A stretch of DNA of 7,227 bases from an uncultured Campylobacter sp. (GTDB taxonomy: Bacteria > Campylobacterota > Campylobacteria > Campylobacterales > Campylobacteraceae): contig NZ_CALKTS010000367.1 in assembly GCF_937997595.1 (NCBI RefSeq), forward strand, positions 1-7,227, written 5' to 3'. The position numbers and the translations under genes were made by a program. Each line of letters begins with the position of its first letter. Position 1 is the stretch's first letter. The notes under the pieces were generated by a model. It made no database searches, was not told where the DNA came from, and saw only the letters and a list, made by a program, of their open reading frames with translations. Below are positions 1 to 5,736 of the stretch, piece after piece.

Positions 1-150
1 TAATATCTCTTTAATAGTTTTTAAAATTTTAGCAAGTGTAGCGAAAAATGGCTAAATTTTGACAATTTTAGCAAGGCGCCGTCTTTGCGGGCGGAATAAA
101 ATTTGCCGCGCGGAATTTTACAGTACGCGCTTGGGGCTAAAAAGCAGAGC

Positions 151-189
151 ACCCGTCGCGAAAGACTGCGAAATTTTACCGCGACGGGT
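151..189. repeat. 10-bp perfect inverted repeat (hairpin)
   Basis: ACCCGTCGCG at 151-160 is the exact reverse complement of CGCGACGGGT at 180-189, leaving a 19-base loop that contains GCGAAATTTTA. The arms are GC-rich, so a stable stem is expected in RNA or extruded DNA. No T-run follows directly on either strand, so it is not a typical intrinsic terminator. Its role is unknown. Confidence 0.6.
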
Positions 190-751
190 TTAAGGCTACG
201 CTCATGCCGCTACGCCCGCTATGTCTTGGTGCGGAATTTTATTGTGGTGGCTCCCAAACAGCGCGCAGGTCGCTAACTGCGCTAAATTTTACGGCGCGGA
301 ATTTTAACTTGCAGAATTTAAAGCTTTGCGCGGAAGCCATTGCCGCAAAGCCCCACTGCGCAGCGTAGAATTTTAACGCATAAAATTCATGAAGTACGCA
401 CAAGATGCTGCGAGCGAAATTTTAACGCACAAATTTGAAGCTAGCCGCAGAGTTTGCGAGAGACGGAATAAACTTGGCAGAATCATATCACACAGAATTA
501 AAGAGCGAAATTTAGCCAACTGAAAAATACGCACGGAATTTTACAACGTAAAATTTGGCGCTTGGAATTTTGCGATATTAAATTCAGCGCCTGGAATTTT
601 GCAGTGAAATTTTGCGACAAAATTTTGTCTCGTAGAGCTTTGCTGCGGATTTTGTTTTTGCGGCAGCGAGGCTTTAAATTCCGCGCTTAAAGCTTCGCGG
701 TACGCAGCTAGTCAGAATTCCATCTCGCATAGTCAGTTAAAATTTCACAAG

Positions 752-784
752 AAATTCTACGTAGAATTTTATGCAGAATTCTGC
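752..784. repeat. Two adjacent perfect palindromes
   Basis: AAATTCTACGTAGAATTT (752-769) is an 18-bp perfect palindrome, and GCAGAATTCTGC (773-784) is a 12-bp perfect palindrome only 3 bases further on. Both share an AGAATT/AATTCT core. A third, GACAAAATTTTGTC, lies at 616-629. They could be protein-binding sites or cruciform-forming DNA. No gene lies nearby to suggest which. Confidence 0.6.
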
Positions 785-983
785 TTTGCGCACTTGCGCG
801 GCTATGTAAAATTTCGCGCGAAGTTTGGTATTTTGCGACTGCTCGGAATTTGGCGCGGATTTTAAAATTTGCCGCTAAGCTCAATGCGAGCTCGGGCGAT
901 TAAATTTAGCCTCGCCGCCTCGCGACGCCTTATCGATCGCGCCCCAAATTAAGGCGTTAAATTTTTCCTGCGCGAGCCTAGTT

Positions 984-1658
984 CTACAAATCGTGCTCTT
1001 CGATCAAAACGCTCTTATTATTATCGCTGCTACAGAACGCTCTATATGAGCCGGACGTTGTGCTTTCGAATAAAAATACTACACCGTCGCTTTGAAATTT
1101 TTTCGAGCAGCCCTTGGCGTGCAGCTTGGCAAGCTTCGGGCTATCAGGGGCATAAAACTGATAGCTATCGGTGAAGTGCTCCACGTATCGGTAGGTGATC
1201 TCCGCCCAAGGCACCCCGCTATCGCCGCTTCTATTTAGCACGATGGTTCTGGCGTTTATCGCCGCGAGCTTTGATTTTAGCTCTGCAAACGTCTTTTTGT
1301 CCCAGCCGATGAGCTTTAGCCCATCGCCGATACTCGGCGCATTATCTCTGAAAATGGAATTTGAATAAAATTTCGTCTCATTGCCGTCCAAATCGATCCA
1401 AATATACTCATCACCATAGGTGCTCTGGATCGTAACGCGCAAATTTTTGGGGAAGTTGCGACCTGCAAAAGCTAACAGGTCTAGAAATTTCTCGCGATTT
1501 TGCTCGTAATTTTGTATTAACGGGGCTTTATCCAGCTCCATATCATCTTTATCAAAGAAAGAATTAAACGCAAAAAATACCGCCAAAATCGGCAGTACCT
1601 TTACACAAAAGAGCAAACCCAGAACTGCGGCTATGAAGGTTTTTAAAACTTTAGCCAA
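984..1658 (-). CDS. Membrane-anchored hypothetical protein
   Basis: I do not recognise this 224-residue protein. Residues about 5-32 form one hydrophobic segment (signal anchor or uncleaved signal). The rest is a mixed polar domain with many aromatic residues, expected on the outer face of the inner membrane. Two cysteines, near residues 183 and 208, lie in the C-terminal quarter and could form a disulfide there. The start codon is TTG (1658-1656), chosen because AAGGAG lies 5 bases upstream and the hydrophobic segment follows at once; the next methionine is near residue 40, beyond that segment. It has no partner on its own strand within 100 bases. Its GC content is like that of panB, which suggests a long-resident gene. 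Function is unknown. Confidence 0.7.
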   Translation of the reverse strand: MAKVLKTFIAAVLGLLFCVKVLPILAVFFAFNSFFDKDDMELDKAPLIQNYEQNREKFLDLLAFAGRNFPKNLRVTIQSTYGDEYIWIDLDGNETKFYSNSIFRDNAPSIGDGLKLIGWDKKTFAELKSKLAAINARTIVLNRSGDSGVPWAEITYRYVEHFTDSYQFYAPDSPKLAKLHAKGCSKKFQSDGVVFLFESTTSGSYRAFCSSDNNKSVLIEEHDL

Positions 1659-1740
1659 ATTTTCTCCTTAAATTTTATAAGCCGTTTAGGCGTGACGATT
1701 AATTTGCGACGAGAGCAAAATTTAAACGCCCGCCGTGCAG

Positions 1741-1767
1741 CGTAAATTTTAAAATTTCAAATTTACG
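1741..1767 (-). repeat. AT-rich inverted repeat at the vapC end
   Basis: CGTAAATTT (1741-1749) and AAATTTACG (1759-1767) are perfect 9-bp arms around a 9-base loop. The element covers the stop codon of the reconstructed vapC frame (1765-1763). No T-run follows on the minus strand, so it is at best a weak terminator or an RNA-end-stabilising hairpin. Confidence 0.4.
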
Positions 1768-2166
1768 TCCAATTTTCTATTTTAAGTCCGCTTATATTTT
1801 TGAAATCTTTTTCGTTATTCGTAACGAGCGTGCAGCCGCGCGATAGGGCATTCGCAGCGATCAACATATCCATGTCGCCTATTTTGCGATTAACAGCCGT
1901 TAGTTCGCGGCGCACACACCATATACCTGAGCATCGCGCATGCCAAATGGTAAAATGTTAAAATTTGAGATAAACTCGTCTATTAGCCGTAAATTTAACT
2001 CTTTGCGCTTGGAATTTTCCGCACCAAATCTCAGCTCGGCAACGGTAATAAGCGAGATAAAAATATCCGATCTTTGGTGTTTTGTCAGACGATCGAGTAT
2101 TTTAGGAGCGTATTTTTCGTCATTATTTATCAAATATATACAAATATTCGTATCTAAAACGATCAT
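1763..2166 (-). pseudogene. vapC: VapC-type PIN-domain toxin, frameshifted
   Basis: VapC toxins are small PIN-domain ribonucleases that cut tRNA or rRNA and are held inactive by VapB. The first frame (2166-1900) gives 88 residues opening with MIVLDTN (acidic Asp5) and containing TVAELRFG (Glu44), then stops. The missing C-terminal half is intact in another frame down to 1763: it reads RRELTAVNRKIGDMD, then MLIAANALSRG, then LVTNNEKDF, and ends GLKIENWT. This carries the third catalytic aspartate (in GDMD, about residue 99). Removing 2 bp from the GGTGTGTGC run (1920-1912) restores a 133-residue protein, the normal VapC length. The start overlaps the vapB stop as ATGA. The 88-residue product should be inactive. 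The shift may be a true mutation, slippage at the GT repeat, or a sequencing error. Confidence 0.85.
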
Positions 2167-2429
2167 TTATCAAATCCAAACTCGCGCTCGCTCGGGATCT
2201 GTTTGCCGCGCTTGATCTCAGCGTCTTTAAATTTTGCCAGCGTCGCAAGCAATCCATCCCACTCGCCGCTACGTTTGGGGATGCTAAGCGTTATTTCGGT
2301 ATCACTAAGCTCTTTTATCACAAGCTCCTTAACGCCCTCCAAATTTGGATATTTCGGGATACGAAGCGCTAAGGAGTTGCCGCTTTTAAATACTTTTAAA
2401 GTTTTATCGTTAGCTGCTTTGACTTTCAT
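2163..2429 (-). CDS. vapB: VapB-type antitoxin (AbrB/SpoVT fold)
   Basis: This is an 88-residue antitoxin that should bind and neutralise the downstream PIN toxin and repress their shared promoter. Residues about 10-26, with KVFKSGNSLALRIPK, are the typical swapped-hairpin AbrB/MazE-like DNA-binding segment. The C-terminal third, with GEWDGLLATLAKF, resembles the toxin-contacting tail of VapB proteins. The ATG at 2429 follows AGGAG at normal spacing. Its TGA stop overlaps the vapC ATG by 4 bases (ATGA), indicating translational coupling, the usual order and arrangement of vapBC operons. The antitoxin is intact although its toxin frame is broken, as expected when a toxin decays first. Assignment to VapB rests on this motif and on the neighbour. 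Confidence 0.85.
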   Translation of the reverse strand: MKVKAANDKTLKVFKSGNSLALRIPKYPNLEGVKELVIKELSDTEITLSIPKRSGEWDGLLATLAKFKDAEIKRGKQIPSEREFGFDK

Positions 2430-2463
2430 CTATGCTCCTTTTATTTATTGGTTTTAGAATATA

Positions 2464-2480
2464 TAAATTTTTAAAATTTA
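2464..2480. repeat. AT-only inverted repeat between panB and vapB
   Basis: TAAATTTT-T-AAAATTTA is a perfect 8+1+8 inverted repeat in the short gap between the panB stop (2493) and the vapB start (2429). Its place upstream of vapB suits an operator for VapB autoregulation, but the sequence is made of the AAATTTT words common in this genome, so it may be without function. Confidence 0.3.
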
Positions 2481-2492
2481 GCCCAAATCTCG

Positions 2493-3290
2493 CTACTGCC
2501 TATATTCAAACTCCTCGCTTGGGAAGCTCTCGTCCTTCACTTCGCGCGCGTATTCGCGCACCGCGCCTTTTACCAGCTCGGCGCCGTCTAAATAGCGCTT
2601 AACGAATTTCGGCCGAAACTCCGTGAAAAATCCACACATATCGCTCCACACAAGCACCTGTCCATCCACGCCCGCACCCGCGCCGATGCCGATGACGGGC
2701 ACGTCGGTGCCGAGTGCCACTTGATTTGCGACTGAGCAGATCGTCCCCTCGACAAGCAGTAGCACCGCACCCGCCTCGGCAAGCGCTCTAGCGTCGTTTA
2801 AGACCTCGCGCGCACCCTCCTCTCCGCGTCCGCTTACCTTGTAGCCGCCCATAAAGCGCGAAAACTGCGGCTTAAGCCCGATATGGCTCATCACGGCGAT
2901 ACCGTTTCGATTAAGCAGCGCCACGGTATCCGCCATATGCGCGCCGCCTTCGATCTTAACGGCGTCGCAGCCGGTACTCTCATAGACTTTGGCACAGTTT
3001 TGCAGCGCGAGCTCTGGCGTCGCGCACGAGCAAAACGGCATATCCACGACCATATACGCTCGCTTGAGCCCCCGTCTTACGGCGCGCGCGTGATAGATCA
3101 TCTGCTCTACGCTTGCGCCCAGGGTCTCGGAGTGCCCGCCGAAGCTCATATTTAGGCTGTCGCCTACAAGTATCATATCGACCTCGTCGTCGAAAATTTT
3201 AGCAAAAAGCGCGTCGTAGGCAGTGATCATCACGATCTTTTCGCCGGATTTTTTCATCTCATATAATTTAGAAAGCGTGATTTTTGACAT
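2493..3290 (-). CDS. panB: 3-methyl-2-oxobutanoate hydroxymethyltransferase
   Basis: PanB transfers a hydroxymethyl group from 5,10-methylenetetrahydrofolate to 2-oxoisovalerate to give ketopantoate, the first committed step of pantothenate and coenzyme A synthesis in the cytoplasm. At 265 residues it has the usual family length and a TIM-barrel sequence pattern. The magnesium and substrate residues known from E. coli PanB can be placed: Asp44 in LVGDSL, Asp83 in VVDMPF, Lys112 and Glu114 in VKIEGG, and Glu181 in LVEGT. MSHIGLKPQ (134-142) and GIGAGAGVDGQVLVWSDMCG (201-220) are also family hallmarks. The start ATG follows AAGGAG. The neighbouring pan genes (panC, panD) are not adjacent in this window. 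No sign of damage. Coding DNA is GC-rich compared with the plus-strand cluster further right. Confidence 0.97.
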   Translation of the reverse strand: MSKITLSKLYEMKKSGEKIVMITAYDALFAKIFDDEVDMILVGDSLNMSFGGHSETLGASVEQMIYHARAVRRGLKRAYMVVDMPFCSCATPELALQNCAKVYESTGCDAVKIEGGAHMADTVALLNRNGIAVMSHIGLKPQFSRFMGGYKVSGRGEEGAREVLNDARALAEAGAVLLLVEGTICSVANQVALGTDVPVIGIGAGAGVDGQVLVWSDMCGFFTEFRPKFVKRYLDGAELVKGAVREYAREVKDESFPSEEFEYRQ

Positions 3291-3324
3291 TTTGGCTCCT
3301 TGATTTGGTTAAAATTTGAACACA

Positions 3325-3335
3325 ATTCTAGCATA
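3325..3335 (-). promoter_or_regulatory. Candidate panB promoter (extended -10)
   Basis: Read on the minus strand, TATGCTAGAAT (3335-3325) contains TAGAAT preceded by TGC, an extended -10 form. It lies about 35 bases before the panB ATG, and no good -35 box is seen, which is usual for Campylobacter sigma-70 promoters. It stands back to back with the ssrA promoter. Confidence 0.45.
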
Positions 3336-3343
3336 AGCCGAAT

Positions 3344-3372
3344 TTGACATTTATAAAATTTTAAAGTAAAAT
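3344..3372 (+). promoter_or_regulatory. ssrA promoter, near consensus
   Basis: TTGACA (3344-3349), a 17-base spacer and TAAAAT (3367-3372) form an almost perfect sigma-70 promoter. It ends 16 bases before the mature tmRNA 5' end, leaving a leader of roughly 10 bases to be removed, probably by RNase P. Confidence 0.85.
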
Positions 3373-3388
3373 GCGCGCGCATTCTTTC

Positions 3389-3750
3389 GGGGGTGACTTG
3401 GCTTCGACGGGAACGGATAGGTCAAGGCGGCATGTCGCTTTGGATACAGCGTATAAAATCCAAACTAAATTTAAACGCAAACAACGTTAAATTTGCTCCT
3501 GCTTACGCTAAAGCTGCGTAAGTCCAGTCGAGCCCTGCTCTGCGCCGATACTATCTAAGCGCGGCTGCGGGTAATCTGCGATAGCGTAGCTCTGCGGCGT
3601 GACGAGCCGTAGGGTGAAATCCTAGTCTTTGCGCCGGCGGGTCGTTTTGGAAAGTGAGCGAGCCTGCGCGAGAACTTCACTTTTGCTAAACATGTAGAGG
3701 CTTTGGTCGTTTGTTTTCGGACTGCGGTTCAATCCCGCACACCTCCACCA
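3389..3750 (+). ncRNA. ssrA: Transfer-messenger RNA (tmRNA)
   Basis: tmRNA with SmpB rescues stalled ribosomes and tags the unfinished protein for proteolysis. The 5' end GGGGGTGACTTGGCTTCGAC and the 3' end GGTTCAATCCCGCACACCTCCACCA's terminal CACCTCC pair to form the seven-base acceptor stem (one G-U pair), with the CCA encoded at 3748-3750. The T-arm is recognisable by GGTTCAATCCC. The tag frame runs 3477-3521 and reads ANNVKFAPAYAKAA followed by TAA; this matches the tag known from Campylobacter. The resume codon is GCA at 3477-3479. Length is 362 bases, normal for a one-piece tmRNA. The 3' end of this gene is a common integration site for genomic islands, which is relevant to the unusual cluster that follows. 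Confidence 0.97.
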
Positions 3751-3800
3751 ATTATCTATTTTTAAATTTTAATCACTTCTTTTTAGTTGCATTTAGTTTC

Positions 3801-3827
3801 GGCGCACAGGCGCCTATCTTAAATTTT
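3801..3827 (+). terminator. Weak candidate ssrA terminator
   Basis: GGCGC (3801-3805) and GCGCC (3810-3814) form a 5-bp GC stem with a 4-base loop about 50 bases after the tmRNA 3' end. It is followed by TATCTTAAATTTT, a broken T-run. It is the best terminator-like structure downstream of ssrA but is short. Confidence 0.35.
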
Positions 3828-3860
3828 AGCCATTCAGGCTCCTTTCATTTTTATTTTAGA

Positions 3861-3866
3861 TATAAT
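3861..3866 (+). promoter_or_regulatory. Candidate promoter of the immunity cluster
   Basis: TATAAT at 3861-3866 is a perfect -10 box. It is preceded by a T-rich stretch (TTTCATTTTTATTTTAGA) and has no -35 box, which is the pattern described for Campylobacter sigma-70 promoters. It lies upstream of the lipoprotein genes and could drive the whole plus-strand cluster up to 6068, as no terminator is seen within it. Confidence 0.6.
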
Positions 3867-3923
3867 CTTTTTCGAAATATTAGGAGTGTTATTAGGAGCT
3901 TTTTCGCATTAGGGGTTTCCCAT

Positions 3924-4031
3924 ATGAACAAAGGCGTATATTTTGCTAAAATTCGACGGCGGGGGCGTCAAAAGCATCAAGAAGTACAAGACGCGATACA
4001 AAATATTATAGAAGAAAGGAAAAAGAAATGA
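3924..4031 (+). CDS. Small basic ORF before the first lipoprotein, doubtful
   Basis: A 35-residue frame begins MNKGVYFAKIRRRGRQKHQE and ends with ERKKK. It is strongly basic and its TGA overlaps the next gene's ATG by 4 bases (ATGA), which suggests translational coupling. An AGGGG lies about 9 bases before the ATG. The frame stays open upstream into the tmRNA gene, but that part shows no protein-like character. It may be a real leader peptide, the tail of a decayed gene such as a toxin, or chance. I recognise no family. Confidence 0.3.
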   Translation: MNKGVYFAKIRRRGRQKHQEVQDAIQNIIEERKKK

Positions 4032-4429
4032 ATAAATTTGTTGTGCTGTCATTAGCATATGTTGCTTTACTAGCGGGGTGTACCCTTAATAATCGCTTTT
4101 TTGCTTGGGGTACAAAATCTGAAAGTTCTTGCGGTTTTATTTTTCATGACTATATACCTCATGATAAACTTTACGTACCGAGGAGCCTTGAGGATTTTTT
4201 AGATATATATTCAAGAGCTAAAAGCCAAAAAAGCGGTGAATATGAATATAAGCTAGTAGAGACTTTATCTCAGTATTATAATAAAACATCAACTACGGTT
4301 CCGATAGAATCTTGTGATGATAAGTGGTGTAAAATTTACTATCCTTGCGGCGATACGGAGTATTATGTCAAGAAGGATGAGATAGAGCAACTTTGGCCTA
4401 ACGGTCAAAAGACTTGGGGATCTAAATAA
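4028..4429 (+). CDS. Lipoprotein with WCKIYYPCG module, paralog 1
   Basis: This 133-residue protein has a lipoprotein signal: a short hydrophobic helix and the lipobox LLAGC with the lipidated Cys18, so it should be anchored in a membrane facing the periplasm. Residues 91-122 (VPIESCDDKWCKIYYPCGDT and on to VKKDEIEQL) have the look of an SH3-like strand set, with Cys96, Trp100, Cys101 and Cys107. The next gene encodes the same module at identical residue numbers, while the middle parts differ. AAGGA precedes the ATG. The position at the head of an immunity-like cluster suggests a periplasmic immunity lipoprotein, perhaps against an envelope-active toxin; this is inference. The SH3-like reading is from pattern only, and the exact function is unknown. 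Confidence 0.8.
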   Translation: MNKFVVLSLAYVALLAGCTLNNRFFAWGTKSESSCGFIFHDYIPHDKLYVPRSLEDFLDIYSRAKSQKSGEYEYKLVETLSQYYNKTSTTVPIESCDDKWCKIYYPCGDTEYYVKKDEIEQLWPNGQKTWGSK

Positions 4430-4494
4430 AAGATAGAGCGCATTTTAAGTAGACGGAGCCACAAATAAAATTTCGATAAAGGAGAAGAAACAGG

Positions 4495-4872
4495 ATGAGA
4501 GCTTCGGTATTAATATTCGCCATACTTTCTATGGCAATACTTGGTGGTTGTAAGAAATATTTTATATACAACCATTTTATTACTTATGGGGAAAGGGGCG
4601 ACTTCTATACCAGTACTTGTGAAATGCGCTCCGGAGGTAATTATCCTATAGGCGAGGAAAAGCTTTATCAGCTCAAAACGAGGGATGGCATAAGAGCTTC
4701 GATATATATAATAAGAAAGGGAAATTTTATGGCCGTAAAAGTTTTGGATGGAGTAGGCGGTATCCTCCCCATCGAAAGCTGTGGCGATGAGTGGTGTAAA
4801 ATTTACTACCCTTGCGGCGAAAGAGGGTATTTCGTAAAGAAAGACGAAATAGAAAAATGGCAATGGCAATAA
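4495..4872 (+). CDS. Lipoprotein with WCKIYYPCG module, paralog 2
   Basis: This 125-residue protein again has a lipobox (ILGGC, lipidated Cys19). Residues 91-121 read LPIESCGDEWCKIYYPCGER, then GYFVKKDEIEKW. They match paralog 1 at about four of five positions with Cys96, Trp100, Cys101 and Cys107 at exactly the same numbers. The region between signal and module is unrelated by eye (YGERGDFYTSTCE and so on). This is the pattern of a tandem duplication with a fixed C-terminal domain and a fast-changing front. AAGGAG lies 10 bases before the ATG. It is 65 bases after paralog 1 and 24 bases before the Imm40-like gene, so probably co-transcribed. Function unknown; immunity or envelope binding are guesses. 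Confidence 0.8.
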   Translation: MRASVLIFAILSMAILGGCKKYFIYNHFITYGERGDFYTSTCEMRSGGNYPIGEEKLYQLKTRDGIRASIYIIRKGNFMAVKVLDGVGGILPIESCGDEWCKIYYPCGERGYFVKKDEIEKWQWQ

Positions 4873-4896
4873 TCTTATACTTAAAAGGAGCGAATT

Positions 4897-5238
4897 ATGT
4901 TTATAGATGAAGACTACGTAAATATCGTGCCGCAGGATCTGCTAGAGCGCGGTATTCGCTTAAGAGAGGAACTCGGTTTTTATGAAATCGCTTGGAGATT
5001 TGACGATGTAATGAAGGTGCTAAAAATCGCAAGAGATAGAGATATGCTTATAGCCGGAGGGGATGTATATCGCCTAAGCGGCAATAAACCCATAATCACA
5101 TACGATGGCTGGTGTACAAACGAGGGGGATGACAATGCATTCGAAGTAGCGATCGAATATATCACCAATTATCGCACTAGAAACGGAGACGATTTTGCAT
5201 ACTGCCCAGTCATTAGCCCCGGGCAGGTGTCTAAATGA
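4897..5238 (+). CDS. Imm40-like immunity protein
   Basis: This is a 113-residue soluble protein without signal peptide. EIAWRFDDVMKVLKIA (30-45), the segment around AGGDVYRL (53-60), TYDGW (68-72) and the late AIEYITNY (85-92) fit my recollection of the Imm40 family of polymorphic-toxin immunity proteins, which share an alanine-tryptophan motif, a GGDVYR core and a Y-D-x-W motif. Such proteins bind and block a toxin delivered by neighbouring cells; the toxin partner of this one is not in the window. AAGGAG lies 8 bases before the ATG. It stands between two lipoproteins and two further immunity-like genes. The assignment rests on remembered family motifs. Confidence 0.7.
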   Translation: MFIDEDYVNIVPQDLLERGIRLREELGFYEIAWRFDDVMKVLKIARDRDMLIAGGDVYRLSGNKPIITYDGWCTNEGDDNAFEVAIEYITNYRTRNGDDFAYCPVISPGQVSK

Positions 5239-5303
5239 AAATTTTAATTGGATTGCGCGAATAAAATATCGGCAACCGATTAAATTTTAAAAGGAAAAAC
5301 AAT

Positions 5304-5360
5304 ATGAAATTTAGAATTTTAGGACCGAGGCTTTATGAAAAGACAAGGATATGGCTATAG
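5304..5360 (+). CDS. Short leader ORF overlapping the next gene, doubtful
   Basis: A frame of 18 residues (MKFRILGPRLYEKTRIWL) starts at an ATG with AAAAGGA at good spacing and stops inside the following gene, whose ATG (5335) lies within it in another frame. Ribosomes loading here could pass to the 5335 start. It may equally be the true 5' end of an older gene broken by a shift. There is no protein evidence for it. Confidence 0.25.
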   Translation: MKFRILGPRLYEKTRIWL

Positions 5361-5736
5361 AGGCTTGAGGGCGAATGCGGCATTGATGGCTAAAATAGAT
5401 ATTTTATTAAATTTGATAAATTTCACCAAAGATATAAGCGCGATAAAAAGCGACTTAGCAAAGATAGGCTTTGATAGCGAATCGGAGCTTGTAACGATAA
5501 CTCAAAATACCATTGCAAATATCTTAAATAGGGTCATCGATAAAGAAATTTCATATGACCTCCTTGAGGAATGGGCAAATTTAATCGAGTGCCGCGAGGA
5601 CATAGGATATGAGGATGAAATTTTGCAGGAAATCATATTTGAGCTGGCAAACCCTTGCCTTTATGGAGAGATAGACGAGAGGAAGATTTGTATGATTTTA
5701 GATGAAATTAAATACGGGCGGAGCGACACCGAATGA
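5335..5736 (+). CDS. Putative immunity protein, WANLIE-REDI type
   Basis: This 133-residue acidic, helical, soluble protein has no signal. LVTITQNTIANILNRVI (52-68), EEWANLIECREDIGYE (78-93) and IIFELANP (100-107) form a pattern I associate with small proteins found beside polymorphic toxins and in arrays of immunity genes, but I cannot name the family securely. The core of the protein begins near Met18 (MAKIDILLNL), and the first 17 residues (MKRQGYGYRGLRANAAL) look unlike it. The start at 5335 was kept because AGGA and GAGG lie upstream, while Met18 has no clear ribosome site. It ends with ATGA overlap into the next gene, so the two are translationally coupled. The partner toxin is not visible. 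Confidence 0.65.
   Translation: MKRQGYGYRGLRANAALMAKIDILLNLINFTKDISAIKSDLAKIGFDSESELVTITQNTIANILNRVIDKEISYDLLEEWANLIECREDIGYEDEILQEIIFELANPCLYGEIDERKICMILDEIKYGRSDTE

Larger units (their letters stand above)
1..983. other. Long non-coding, AATTTTA-rich stretch
   Basis: No open frame of useful length and no recognisable RNA gene is present in almost 1 kb. The stretch alternates GC-rich pieces (GCGCGG, GCGAG and similar) with words such as GGAATTTTA, AAAATTTT and GCGAAATTTTA, which recur every few tens of bases. It also contains a 10-bp inverted repeat (151-189) and short perfect palindromes (616-629, 752-769, 773-784). The same AAATTTTA words occur in other intergenic parts of the window, so they look like a genome-wide signature that is concentrated here. 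It may be a decayed gene region, but I recognise no protein remnant. Confidence 0.6.

Noticed and set aside
1..983. CRISPR array or regular tandem repeat
   Set aside because: The AATTTTA words recur at irregular distances and are only 7-11 bases long; there are no constant repeats with spacers.
2203..2457. Plus-strand ORF opposite vapB
   Set aside because: It is the antisense shadow of a recognisable antitoxin gene.
2883..3155. Plus-strand ORF opposite panB
   Set aside because: It lies fully within panB, whose catalytic motifs are intact, and its translation shows no family pattern.
3879..3898. Two copies of ATTAGGAG 12 bases apart
   Set aside because: They look like ribosome sites, but neither is followed at proper spacing by a start codon of a sensible frame; too short to call a repeat element.
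3711..3923. Upstream extension of the 35-residue ORF to an ATG inside ssrA
   Set aside because: The frame starts in the tmRNA 3' part and runs through T-rich non-coding DNA and a promoter-like TATAAT; its translation has no protein-like pattern.
4510..4869. Minus-strand ORF of 119 residues opposite lipoprotein paralog 2
   Set aside because: The plus-strand frame has a lipobox, a ribosome site and a paralog, so the antisense frame is a shadow.
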